DNA of 10,902 nt. Source: Candidatus Dormiibacterota bacterium. Its GTDB lineage: Bacteria > Chloroflexota > Dormibacteria > UBA8260. Below are positions 1-7,023 of this stretch, in pieces. Where the stretch lies: NCBI GenBank assembly GCA_955652455.1, contig CATPBU010000289.1:1-10902 (forward strand), given 5' to 3'. The notes under the pieces are model-generated. The model was given only the letters and a program-made list of their open reading frames with translations, was not told where the DNA came from and did no database searches. Numbering within the stretch: the stretch's first letter is position 1; each line of letters starts with the position of its first letter. The translations under genes and the position numbers were made by a program.

Positions 1-2
1 CC

Positions 3-1034
3 GTAGCCGCCAAACCGCTGCTGATCCGCCACGTGATGGAGGGTGTCGCGGCGGTTGTCATCGACCCCGACTCCGAGTATGGCTCGGTGATGAAGGCGGT
101 TGGCGGACGATACCTTGACCTCGGCACGGAGGCGCTCAACTGTTTGGGTGTGGCGTCCGACGTGTCAGCAGATTCGTCGGCCGGGTTGGTGCTGCCCATC
201 CTCTCAGTCATGGCCGGCGATGACCGAGGAGTCCGCGAAGGCCGACCAATACGCCGCCTGCCGGACGAGGATCAGGGCTGGCTGCATGGCGAGCTCGTCG
301 ACTTCTTCACAGCTCGCCAGCGGGCCGGCGCCCCACCGGCGCTGATGCGCGACGCCGTCGCCTTTCTCCAGCGCACATCGCTGGCGCGTGCCCTCACCGA
401 CCGCGAGCGCGATCGCTGCCGCGTCATCACCGCGCGCTTGCGTCGCTTCACGCAGGGGATGCGTGCCGCGGTCTTCGACCGGCCGTCGACATTCTCGGTC
501 GATGATGGTCCCGTCGCCATAGGTCTCAAGTCGTTCGCTATGAACTATGGCGCGGACCTGACGCCGGCATTGGCCGTGCTGCTCACGGCCATCCTCGCCG
601 CGCTGGAGAAGCGGCGCGGCCGGATGATCGTTGTCGTCGACGAGGCCCACCGCATCACCTCTGACCCCGACGCGGGCGAGGTCCTCGGTCAGTTGGTGCG
701 CCAAGCCCGCAAGCACGGCGCCGGCGTGTGGATGCTCTCGCAGCGCGTCGAGGACTTCGTGCGCACCGACCTGGGCAGGACGCTTGCTGCAACCTCAGCG
801 TCGAAGCTCGTCCTCGGCACCGAAGAGGCGGTGCTCAACGAGGTGCAAGAGGTGTTCAAGCTGCGCGTCGAGGAGCTCGCTGCGATCTGTCCGTCGAGCC
901 CCGGCAGAGGCGTGTTGCTGGCCGGCGCTGAGCGTACCGTGGTCGACGTCGTGCCGGGGCCGGCGATCATGGCGCTCGCCGACACGCGGTCGATGTCGCC
1001 TACGCCGGCCGGTCGTATCGCCAACCTCGCGTAG
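3..1034 (+). CDS. VirB4-like type IV secretion ATPase (5' truncated by window edge)
   Basis: Cytoplasmic ATPase that powers a type IV secretion or conjugation channel. The frame is open to the left edge, so the N-terminus and the Walker A loop lie outside the window. The first visible residues (VAAKPLLIRHVMEG) look like the helix just after Walker A, followed by IDPDSEY at visible residues 20-26 and the G-G-x-x-x-D-L strand that follow the P-loop in VirB4/TraC proteins. Walker B is MIVVVDEAH at residues 208-216, and SQRVEDF at 246-252 fits the sensor glutamine motif. The C-terminal G-R-G-V-L-L-A-G then R-x-V-V-D-V pattern is also typical of the family. The GTG at 33 is internal to the domain and is not the true start. 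The stop codon TAG directly abuts the ATG of the M23 gene, implying one transcript and coupled translation. A different HerA/VirB4-superfamily ATPase is possible, but the M23 neighbour favours a transfer system. Confidence 0.85.
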   Translation, partial: VAAKPLLIRHVMEGVAAVVIDPDSEYGSVMKAVGGRYLDLGTEALNCLGVASDVSADSSAGLVLPILSVMAGDDRGVREGRPIRRLPDEDQGWLHGELVDFFTARQRAGAPPALMRDAVAFLQRTSLARALTDRERDRCRVITARLRRFTQGMRAAVFDRPSTFSVDDGPVAIGLKSFAMNYGADLTPALAVLLTAILAALEKRRGRMIVVVDEAHRITSDPDAGEVLGQLVRQARKHGAGVWMLSQRVEDFVRTDLGRTLAATSASKLVLGTEEAVLNEVQEVFKLRVEELAAICPSSPGRGVLLAGAERTVVDVVPGPAIMALADTRSMSPTPAGRIANLA

Positions 1035-1754
1035 ATGTCCGGTCCAGCTCTGGCCGCGCGCCTGCTGGCAGCGCGCGACGTCCGCAGATGGCTCGGCTGT
1101 GGCTGCGTGGCAGCCATAGCCATCGTTGCGCTCCCGCTCTTCATGGTCTTCTCCTTGATGAGCGGTCTCGTCTCTGGGATCACCGGCGGCGCGGCTGGCG
1201 GCAGCCAGGCCGATGGATTCACGCTTGGCGGCGCCTCCATCGTCGTGGGCAGCGGCGAGCCGCTGCAGCCGCGCACGTTTGTCGTGAGCCAGGGGTTCGG
1301 ATGCACCAGCGTCGCGGTCGAGCCGCGCCCACCGACCCCATACAACTGTCCGCCAGACGCCGCGCATGCGGCGGACCGGCGCTTCCACACAGGCATCGAC
1401 CTCGCCGCCGCATACGGCAACCCGGTCTTCGCGGTCGCCGCAGGGATCGTCCATGTCGTCGACTCCCCGGCCGGGTTCGGCGTGCATGTGCTGCTGACGC
1501 CGGCAGTGAGCGCGGGCAAGCCGGTCGTCTACCTGTACGGTCATCTGAGCGGCGTCACAGTCGGCGACGGCGGCGTGGTCAGTGCCGGCCAGCTGCTCGG
1601 GGCGGTCGGCAGCACGGGTAACAGCACGGGACCACACCTCCATTTCGAGGTCGATGTCAGCGGTGTGCCGGTAAACCCGTGCTCGATCTTCCCCGCCGGA
1701 TACCTGGTGCCCGCAGGGGTGGCCGCGGCGGGTTGCCTGGCCTGGGCCATCTAA
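1035..1754 (+). CDS. Membrane-anchored M23 (LytM-type) peptidoglycan endopeptidase
   Basis: Zinc metallopeptidase of family M23, predicted to cut peptidoglycan cross-links outside the membrane. It is 239 aa: a short basic N-terminus, one membrane segment at about residues 24-49 (in-out orientation expected from R17/R18), a Gly/Ser linker, and an M23 domain at about 85-215. The active site is complete: H118 and D122 in FHTGIDLA, H170 in LYGHL, and H201 and H203 in HLHFEV. C90, C105, C216 and C234 could form disulfides outside the cell. It starts at the ATG touching the upstream VirB4-like gene's stop (TAGATG) with no Shine-Dalgarno, so it is probably translated by re-initiation. Cell-wall hydrolases are regular partners of type IV secretion ATPases, so the inferred role is local opening of the wall for the transfer apparatus. 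The family is certain; its specificity (lysostaphin-like or DD-endopeptidase) cannot be read from the sequence. Confidence 0.9.
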   Translation: MSGPALAARLLAARDVRRWLGCGCVAAIAIVALPLFMVFSLMSGLVSGITGGAAGGSQADGFTLGGASIVVGSGEPLQPRTFVVSQGFGCTSVAVEPRPPTPYNCPPDAAHAADRRFHTGIDLAAAYGNPVFAVAAGIVHVVDSPAGFGVHVLLTPAVSAGKPVVYLYGHLSGVTVGDGGVVSAGQLLGAVGSTGNSTGPHLHFEVDVSGVPVNPCSIFPAGYLVPAGVAAAGCLAWAI

Positions 1755-1798
1755 GGCGACGACGCCGGTGGCGGTGGCGAACGGGTGATGGCCCGTCC

Positions 1799-1804
1799 TA
1801 TGGT
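1799..1804 (+). promoter_or_regulatory. Candidate -10 element TATGGT, leaderless promoter
   Basis: TATGGT matches TANNNT and sits 7 bases before the in-frame GTG at 1812. This is the spacing expected if transcription begins at or next to the start codon. No convincing -35 is visible. The same geometry recurs upstream of other genes in this window, which is the main support. Confidence 0.4.
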
Positions 1805-1811
1805 GCGCAGC

Positions 1812-3782
1812 GTGACGGCCAGCCGCATCTCCACGACGTCGTCCTTTGCCTGGACGCCAACGCCAGGCCAAGTGCAGAACAGCCGGCTGCGGTCTTTCAT
1901 GACCAAGCTGGGGGTTGACACGCTGGAGGAGCTCAATAATCTGGCCCGACGCGACCCCGAACAATTCTGGGGCGCCACCATCGACGACATCGGCATCGGC
2001 TGGCGGCAGCGCCCCAACCGGATGCGCGACACCTCGGAAGGCTTGCCCTTCACCCGTTGGTGGACCGGGGGCCGGCTCAACCTCGCCACCAACGCCGTCG
2101 ACCGGTGGGCTGAGGCGACTCCGTCGCGTGAGGCGGTCGTCTGGGAGGGCGACGACGGTGCCGAGCGCTCCTGGACATACCTCGAGTTGGCCGCCGAAAC
2201 CGCGCGGTGCGCCAACGCGCTTCGTGAGCTCGGCGTCGGTCCCGGTGACGTGGTTGGGCTCTGCCTGCCAATGATCCCGGAGACGGTCGCCGCGTTCCTG
2301 GCATGCTCGAAGGTGGGCGCCATCGTCACTCCGCTCTTCAGTGGCTACGGCGCCGGCGCGATCGTGGCGCGACTACGCGATTGCGAGGCCAAGATCCTGG
2401 TCATCGCCGACGGTTTCCTGCGCCGGGGGTCGCCGGTATCGATGAAGCCGGTGGCTGACGAGGTCGTCGAGCAGACGCCCTCGCTGGAGCACATCGTGGT
2501 GGTCCGGAGGCTGGGCAACCTCGACGTTGCCATGCAGCGCCCGCGCGACGTGTGGTACGACGAGGCCACTGTCGCGCAGCCGTCGGTTGCAGAAAGCCAC
2601 GATAGCGCCGCCGATGATCCATTCATGCTCATCTACACCAGCGGCACTACCGGCCGTCCCAAGGGCACCGTGCACGTGCAGGGTGGGTTCCCGATCAAGT
2701 CGACGCAGGACATGGCGCACTGCTTCGATGTCGGTCCCGGCGACCGCCTGATGTGGTTCACCGACATCGGCTGGATGATGGGGCCGTGGGCGATCTGCGG
2801 TGCGCTGACCATCGGGGCAACGCTGGTGGTGTTCGAGGGTGTGCCGGACCATCCGGGTCCCGACCGCTTGTGGTCAGTGGTCGCTCGTCATCGGGTTTCT
2901 GTGCTCGGCGTCGCTCCGACCGTGGTGCGTGCGCTGATGCGTCACGGTGATGAGCCCGTCATTGCCCACGATCTCTCACTGCTCCGCGTCCTCGGCTCCA
3001 GCGGCGAGCCGTGGAACGTCGACCCTTGGCTGTGGTTCCTCGAGCGGGTTGGCGGCGGCCGTTGCCCGATCATCAACTACAGCGGTGGCACCGAGGTGAG
3101 CGGTGGCATTCTGGGAGGCAACATGCTGACACCGCTCAACCCGTGCTCGTTCGCGGGCCCGTGTCCGGGCATGGACGCCGACGTTCTTGACGACAATGGC
3201 AACAGCGTGCGCGGCAAGGTCGGCGAGCTGGTGGTGCGTTCACCCTGGCCAGGAATGACCCGGGGGTTCTGGCGCGATCGTGAACGCTACCTCGAAACCT
3301 ACTGGTCGCGCTGGCCGAACATCTGGGTGCATGGCGACTGGGCGGAGATCGCCAACGACGGTCTGTGGTACATCCGCGGCCGCAGCGACGACACCATCAA
3401 GGTCGCCGGCAAGCGGTTGGGCCCCGCGGAGGTTGAGTCCGCTCTGGTCGCGCACCCAGCGGTTGCTGAAGCCGCCGCCATCGGCGTCCCTGACCCAGTC
3501 AAAGGCGAGGCGCTGCTGTGCTTCGTGGTTTTGCACCCTGGCATTGCGGACAGCGACGTGCTGCGCAATGAGCTGTCGAGCTGCGTGACCAAAGAGCTGG
3601 GCAAGGCACTGAAGCCCAGTGCCGTGCTCGCCATCTCCGAGCTGCCCAAGACGCGGAACGCGAAGGTGCTCAGGCGCATCGTCCGTGCCGTGTATCTCGG
3701 CAACGATCCAGGCGACCTCTCTTCTCTAGAGAACCACACTGCCTTGGCGGCCCTCGAAGAGGTGCGAGCGGCTGCCCGCTGA
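1812..3782 (+). CDS. Acyl-CoA synthetase, acetyl-CoA synthetase-like (ANL superfamily)
   Basis: ATP-dependent adenylation of a carboxylic acid followed by thioester formation with CoA, in the cytoplasm. With the GTG start it is 656 aa, the usual Acs length. An Acs N-terminal region begins at AWTPTPGQV (about residues 13-21). Core motifs in order are YTSGTTGRPKG (275-285, phosphate loop), TDIGWMMG (317-324), NYSGGTEVSGG (422-432), HGDWA (507-511), GRSDDTIKVAGKRLGP (523-538, hinge) and PKTRNAKVLRR with the catalytic lysine K618. That lysine is the residue acetylated by Pat-type enzymes in Acs. By eye, the position of the acetate-pocket tryptophan (W414 of Salmonella Acs) is G425 here, which suggests a larger acyl substrate than acetate. 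The frame stays open to GTG 1785; I prefer 1812 because of the -10-like hexamer at 1799 and because no Shine-Dalgarno precedes 1785 or 1788. It lies 30-57 bp after the M23 gene, with no obvious functional link. The substrate is unknown. Confidence 0.88.
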   Translation: MTASRISTTSSFAWTPTPGQVQNSRLRSFMTKLGVDTLEELNNLARRDPEQFWGATIDDIGIGWRQRPNRMRDTSEGLPFTRWWTGGRLNLATNAVDRWAEATPSREAVVWEGDDGAERSWTYLELAAETARCANALRELGVGPGDVVGLCLPMIPETVAAFLACSKVGAIVTPLFSGYGAGAIVARLRDCEAKILVIADGFLRRGSPVSMKPVADEVVEQTPSLEHIVVVRRLGNLDVAMQRPRDVWYDEATVAQPSVAESHDSAADDPFMLIYTSGTTGRPKGTVHVQGGFPIKSTQDMAHCFDVGPGDRLMWFTDIGWMMGPWAICGALTIGATLVVFEGVPDHPGPDRLWSVVARHRVSVLGVAPTVVRALMRHGDEPVIAHDLSLLRVLGSSGEPWNVDPWLWFLERVGGGRCPIINYSGGTEVSGGILGGNMLTPLNPCSFAGPCPGMDADVLDDNGNSVRGKVGELVVRSPWPGMTRGFWRDRERYLETYWSRWPNIWVHGDWAEIANDGLWYIRGRSDDTIKVAGKRLGPAEVESALVAHPAVAEAAAIGVPDPVKGEALLCFVVLHPGIADSDVLRNELSSCVTKELGKALKPSAVLAISELPKTRNAKVLRRIVRAVYLGNDPGDLSSLENHTALAALEEVRAAAR

Positions 3783-3831
3783 CGGACCAGCAGCGGACAA
3801 AGCGACTCCATCCGCGCCAGACACGGCGCAC

Positions 3832-3852
3832 TGACCCAACGCGCGCGGGTCA
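3832..3852. repeat. Inverted repeat TGACCC-N9-GGGTCA
   Basis: Perfect 6-bp half sites separated by 9 bases, in the gap between the acyl-CoA synthetase and the S53 peptidase genes and about 70 bases before the preferred peptidase start. No T-run follows, so it does not look like an intrinsic terminator. It could be an operator or a chance palindrome. The rest of the 138-base gap (3783-3920) shows no clear promoter. Confidence 0.3.
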
Positions 3853-3907
3853 TGGTGGCAGGATCGGCGGCTTTTCTCCGCGTCGCCGGCGCCGCCAGCG
3901 GCTTCAC

Positions 3908-3911
3908 GAGG
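3908..3911 (+). promoter_or_regulatory. Ribosome binding site GAGG deciding the S53 start
   Basis: GAGG lies 9 bases before ATG 3921. The alternative upstream ATG at 3852 has only GC-rich sequence and the palindrome in front of it. This favours a start at 3921. Confidence 0.45.
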
Positions 3912-3920
3912 TTCGTCGCA

Positions 3921-5594
3921 ATGGCCGCAACCATCCGTCTCGCCGGGAGCGCACGGCTCCACTCGACCCGTTCATACGACATCAGCACGCGCCCGCTCAC
4001 CACTGGTGAGCTCGCCGCGCCCGGTGTGATGACGTTGCACCTTCGCGAGAATCCGCGAACCGACAGCGTCGGCGTCCGGCTGACACGGCAGCACGCCACG
4101 CCGGTCCAGTTGCGCCGCTACATCGGCTCCGGTGAGCTGGCTCAGGTGCACGGTGCTCACGTCGACGACATTGCCTGCGTGGCCAGGTGGGCAAACCATC
4201 TTGGGCTGCGCGTGCGCCGCCTCGACGGCGCGACCAACACACTCGAGGTGAGCGGCTCGGTCGGCGCTCTGGCGCGGGCGTTCTCGGTAACCGTGGAGCG
4301 CTGCGTCGAGCGCGAGCCGCGCATCGGCGCGGTGAGCATCTACCGCGACCACCGCGAGGAGTTGAGTGTGCCGGTACAGCTCGACGGCATCGTAACCTCG
4401 GCCCTGGGTCTCAGCAACCGCCCGATCGCCCGCCCTCGGATCGCGGTGCTGCCTCGTGGCGTGGTGGCGCCGTACAGCTACACACCAGAACAGGTTGCAG
4501 AGATCTACGATTTCCCCTCGCTGCCGGACGGTGGTGCGAACACGCGCATCACGGTCGGCATTGCCGAACTCGGCGGGGCGGTGCACCGTGCCGACCTGGC
4601 CGCGTTCACCGCCCGCAATCCAAGACTGCGCGTGGTGGAGGAAGCGGTGCAGGGCTGGGGACCACTTTCCGATCCCTTCGGACCCGATACCGAGGTCGCA
4701 CTCGACTGGCAGGTGATCGCCGGTGTGCTGGCACGCTGTGCACCGCAGGCTGACGTGCAGATTGTCATCAAATACGCCCCGAATACCGACCGCGGCTTTA
4801 CCAACCTCGAGGCGGCCTTCGCGACCGACGGGCGTGACTACACCGCCGTGTCGACCAGCTGGGGGGCCTGCGAAGACCGCTGGACGCCGGCGGCGATGGA
4901 TGCGATGGACCGCGCCTTCCAGCTCGGCGCCGTTCGGGGAATCGTGCACAGCGTCGCCGCCGGCGACAATGGTTCCACCGACGCGCGCCACGACGGACAC
5001 CAGCACACCGACCACCCGGCCTCGGCGCCGAATGCTGTCGGCTGCGGCGGCACGCGTCTCCTCGCCGACGGTGGCCGGCGGATCCGTGAGGAGGCATGGA
5101 ATGAGTTGCGCTCCGGTCAGGGGGCAACCGGTGGCGGTGTCAGCAGCCATTTCGCGATCCCTCGCTACCAGGCGGCCGCCGGGATCCGGCCGGTGTCGGC
5201 CGACAGCGGGGCGGAGGGGCGGGGGGTGCCTGATGTGGCGGGTAACGCCGACCCGCTCACTGGCTACGTCATCCACCACTGCGGCGTCGACGTCGTGGTC
5301 GGCGGCACGTCCGCGGTGGCGCCGCTGTGGACCGCGCTCTTCGCACTCATCTCGGCGTCGACCGATCACCGCCTCGGTAACGTCCTTCCCGTCCTCTATG
5401 CGTCCCGCGACAGGGCGTTCACGGACATCAGCAGCGGCGACAACGGCGCCTACTCGGCGCACCCCGGATGGGACGCGGCGACCGGCCTCGGTACCCCGTC
5501 CGGGCAGGCGCTGCTCGACAGCCTCTCGCTGCCAGCGGTGCATCGCGTCCGCGCCTCTCATCATCGCGTGCTGGCGGGCCACGAGCTCGGTTGA
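3921..5594 (+). CDS. Kumamolisin-like serine-carboxyl peptidase (S53, sedolisin family)
   Basis: Acid-active endopeptidase made as a proenzyme, normally exported and self-cleaved. With the ATG 3921 start it is 557 aa. Residues about 35-180 are the pro-kumamolisin activation domain. The catalytic domain begins near the APYSYTPEQ segment (about 183-192), where kumamolisin is matured. Catalytic residues: E258 and D262 in DTEVALD, oxyanion D349 in AAGDNGSTD, and the nucleophile S464 in GGTSAVAP. W314 in STSWG matches the kumamolisin tryptophan. The C-terminal calcium site is present (D502 in FTDIS, D518 in GWDAATGLG). E-to-S spacing is close to kumamolisin's. No clear Sec signal peptide is seen with either start, as in kumamolisin itself, so the export route is unclear. 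ATG 3852 would add 23 residues but lacks a ribosome site. Likely role: extracellular protein degradation for nutrition, possibly in acidic soil. No neighbour suggests a dedicated partner. Confidence 0.92.
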   Translation: MAATIRLAGSARLHSTRSYDISTRPLTTGELAAPGVMTLHLRENPRTDSVGVRLTRQHATPVQLRRYIGSGELAQVHGAHVDDIACVARWANHLGLRVRRLDGATNTLEVSGSVGALARAFSVTVERCVEREPRIGAVSIYRDHREELSVPVQLDGIVTSALGLSNRPIARPRIAVLPRGVVAPYSYTPEQVAEIYDFPSLPDGGANTRITVGIAELGGAVHRADLAAFTARNPRLRVVEEAVQGWGPLSDPFGPDTEVALDWQVIAGVLARCAPQADVQIVIKYAPNTDRGFTNLEAAFATDGRDYTAVSTSWGACEDRWTPAAMDAMDRAFQLGAVRGIVHSVAAGDNGSTDARHDGHQHTDHPASAPNAVGCGGTRLLADGGRRIREEAWNELRSGQGATGGGVSSHFAIPRYQAAAGIRPVSADSGAEGRGVPDVAGNADPLTGYVIHHCGVDVVVGGTSAVAPLWTALFALISASTDHRLGNVLPVLYASRDRAFTDISSGDNGAYSAHPGWDAATGLGTPSGQALLDSLSLPAVHRVRASHHRVLAGHELG

Positions 5595-5619
5595 GCGCCG
5601 AGGGACTCGCGGCCGCTGC

Positions 5620-5625
5620 TACTGT
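5620..5625 (+). promoter_or_regulatory. Candidate -10 element TACTGT, leaderless promoter
   Basis: TACTGT (TANNNT type) ends 7 bases before ATG 5633, so the predicted transcript starts at or within a base of the start codon. No Shine-Dalgarno is present. A good -35 is not evident; TTGAGC at 5591-5596 is too far upstream (23-base spacer). Confidence 0.5.
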
Positions 5626-5632
5626 GAGTTCC

Positions 5633-6340
5633 ATGAACGAGACACAGGCGGCCGCCACGGCATCGCCGCGCGGCAGCGAGGACGTACGCGTCAGGGTGGC
5701 CGAGATTTCGGCCGAACGGCACGTCGACGATCCTCCCGAGATCCCCTGGCACATCATGCCCGGCGCCGGCGACATCGCAGTGCAGCTGCGCACCACAGTG
5801 CGCCGCGTTGTGGTGGGCGCTGGGCTGGCGCGGAACGCCGAGCTGCTCGAGCGCGTGCGCCAGATCGATGGCATACCGGCGGTCGTCACCAGTCCCGTCG
5901 GCGGCACCTTCATCATCGGGGGTGACGCGTGGCTCGGGCTGTGTGCCATCGGTGTCCCTCTGCCCGGCCAGCCGCTGCCGCTGGACTGGGTGCTGCGCTC
6001 ACTGCATGGCTGGCTTGATGCCGCCCTCGCGACGCTGGGGGTGACCATCGAGGTCGGCCGCGTCGAGGGCGCCTGGTGTCCAGGCTTCAGTGATATCGCA
6101 GCACAGGGACGCAAGATTGCGGGTCTCGGCTTTCGGGTGACACGAGACTGGGTGGTGATGCGCGGGGTCATGGCTGTGCAACCGATGAATGAGGCCGACC
6201 TCGAGGTTTTGGTGCAATGCCACCGCCTCATCAATGTGGAGGTGCGCGGCGATACGGCAACCTCAGTCTCAGAGGCGGCTGAACTGCCGCGTCTGGACGT
6301 CGACGCAGCAATCAACGCAATCCGCGACGTGGAGACCTGA
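5633..6340 (+). CDS. Divergent lipoate-protein ligase-like (LplA/LplB fold) protein
   Basis: The 235-aa protein resembles the biotin/lipoate A/B ligase domain, whose members activate lipoate or octanoate and attach it to a lysine of acceptor proteins. Best-matching segment: residues 146-182, with GAWCPGFSDIAAQGRKIAG then R-V-T-R and a final small hydrophobic strand. It corresponds to the G-x-(N/S)-D-I...G-K-K-I-(A/S)-G stretch carrying the catalytic lysine, here K161. However, the RRxGGG lipoate-binding loop of LplA is replaced by TSPVGGTFIIGG (86-97), with neither arginine. It may therefore use another substrate or be inactive. The first 20 residues look disordered. I start it at ATG 5633 because of the -10-like TACTGT just upstream. 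The frame stays open to 5468, but that part overlaps the S53 gene. No lipoyl-dependent enzyme genes are adjacent. Fold assignment is moderately sure; function is not. Confidence 0.65.
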   Translation: MNETQAAATASPRGSEDVRVRVAEISAERHVDDPPEIPWHIMPGAGDIAVQLRTTVRRVVVGAGLARNAELLERVRQIDGIPAVVTSPVGGTFIIGGDAWLGLCAIGVPLPGQPLPLDWVLRSLHGWLDAALATLGVTIEVGRVEGAWCPGFSDIAAQGRKIAGLGFRVTRDWVVMRGVMAVQPMNEADLEVLVQCHRLINVEVRGDTATSVSEAAELPRLDVDAAINAIRDVET

Positions 6341-6406
6341 GCGCCGGGAGGTATCGGGCCCGTCGTCGATGGACTTCTCCGTGGGGAATGCGCCAGCGAT
6401 TGCGAG

Positions 6407-6412
6407 TACAGT
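6407..6412 (+). promoter_or_regulatory. Candidate -10 element TACAGT
   Basis: TACAGT lies 42 bases before ATG 6455, predicting a 5' leader of about 35 bases that includes the GGAGG ribosome site. The in-frame GTG at 6413 directly follows the hexamer and would lie upstream of the expected transcript start, which argues against using it. Confidence 0.4.
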
Positions 6413-6443
6413 GTGGCGACCGACCGCACCTGTGCGCCTAGCC

Positions 6444-6448
6444 GGAGG
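6444..6448 (+). promoter_or_regulatory. Ribosome binding site GGAGG deciding the DUF4234 gene start
   Basis: GGAGG with a 6-base spacer to ATG 6455. This is the strongest Shine-Dalgarno in the window and selects this ATG over GTG 6413. Confidence 0.7.
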
Positions 6449-6454
6449 AACGCG

Positions 6455-6925
6455 ATGGCGACCACCGTAGTCATCGGCAACAGCAGCTACAAGCGACGGA
6501 ATCCCTTCGCCGTCTGGATTGGGCTGCCGCTCCTCACCTTGGGGATCTACCACTTCGTCTGGTGGTACAAGATCAACGACGAGGCCAAGCGTTTTCTCGA
6601 CGACCCGACCATCCGACCGGGCGTCTCGGTGCTGGCGCTGGTTCCTGGCTTTCTCCTCATCGTGCCGCCGTTCGTCACCATCTGGCGCACGACCGGCCGT
6701 ATCGCTCGGATGCAGGAGCGCGCCGGTCGACCCGGTGGCGGCGCCACCCCATGGATCTCGCTGCTTCTCGCGTTCGTCTTCAGTCTCCACCTGCTGTACA
6801 TGCAGATGGAGCTCAACCAGATCTGGGACGCGTATCTGCGCGGCGGTGCGCAGCCGAGCGCTCCACCGCTGCCGCCCGCAGCCCCTGCACCATTCCGTCC
6901 GCCCGCGTCCCCTCCAAGCGTCTGA
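6455..6925 (+). CDS. DUF4234-like small membrane protein with proline-rich tail
   Basis: The 156-aa protein has three predicted membrane segments: about 17-37 (contains LTLGIYHFVWWYKIN), 56-77 and 98-119. The T-L-G-I-Y-x-x-x-W-x-Y-K-x-N pattern in and after the first segment is the hallmark of DUF4234, a family without a known function. The C-terminus (130-156) is rich in Pro and Ala and probably disordered. Translation from ATG 6455 is supported by GGAGG at 6444-6448. It lies between the lipoate-ligase-like and EAL genes, all on the plus strand with gaps of 115 and 98 bases and separate -10-like elements, so an operon is not implied. Family is likely; role unknown. Confidence 0.75.
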   Translation: MATTVVIGNSSYKRRNPFAVWIGLPLLTLGIYHFVWWYKINDEAKRFLDDPTIRPGVSVLALVPGFLLIVPPFVTIWRTTGRIARMQERAGRPGGGATPWISLLLAFVFSLHLLYMQMELNQIWDAYLRGGAQPSAPPLPPAAPAPFRPPASPPSV

Positions 6926-6983
6926 TCGCATCGTCAACTCCGCAGGCGGTGCGCCCAGCACGGCGCCGTCGAGCGCGATCAAT

Positions 6984-6995
6984 CACCCAAGGGTG
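6984..6995. repeat. Short palindrome CACCC-AA-GGGTG in the EAL promoter region
   Basis: Perfect 5-bp arms around AA, 11 bases upstream of the TACGGT hexamer. It therefore occupies the zone where a -35 would lie. It could be an operator for a repressor; no T-run supports a terminator. The remainder of the 98-base gap between 6926 and 7023 shows nothing further. Confidence 0.3.
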
Positions 6996-7006
6996 CAAAT
7001 CTGGGG

Positions 7007-7012
7007 TACGGT
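7007..7012 (+). promoter_or_regulatory. Candidate -10 element TACGGT for the EAL gene
   Basis: TACGGT ends 11 bases before ATG 7024, predicting a leader of only about 4-5 bases. There is no Shine-Dalgarno before the ATG. Confidence 0.4.
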
Positions 7013-7023
7013 GGCTGCTGCCG

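Noticed and set aside
795..1964. 389-codon minus-strand frame opposite the VirB4 and M23 genes
   Set aside because: No domain; it is explained by codon structure of the genes on the other strand.
3972..5582. 536-codon open frame on the minus strand across the S53 peptidase gene
   Set aside because: It is antisense to a gene with complete S53 motifs. Its translation is rich in Arg, Ala, Val and His with no recognisable domain, as expected for a shadow frame in high-GC DNA.
5468..5632. Longer N-terminus for the lipoate-ligase-like protein
   Set aside because: It would overlap the S53 gene by more than 100 bases, encodes Arg/Pro-rich sequence, and lies upstream of the likely promoter at 5620.
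4723..5925. 400-codon plus-strand frame overlapping the S53 and lipoate-ligase-like genes
   Set aside because: The product is Arg/Ser/Pro/Thr-rich low-complexity sequence in the wrong frame of two genes with real motifs.
6413..6454. GTG 6413 as start of the DUF4234 protein
   Set aside because: It directly follows the -10-like box, so it would not be in the transcript, and ATG 6455 has a strong GGAGG site.
6562..7023. EAL gene starting far upstream at 6562
   Set aside because: This stretch overlaps the DUF4234 gene in another frame. The -10-like TACGGT and ATG 7024 give a sensible start.
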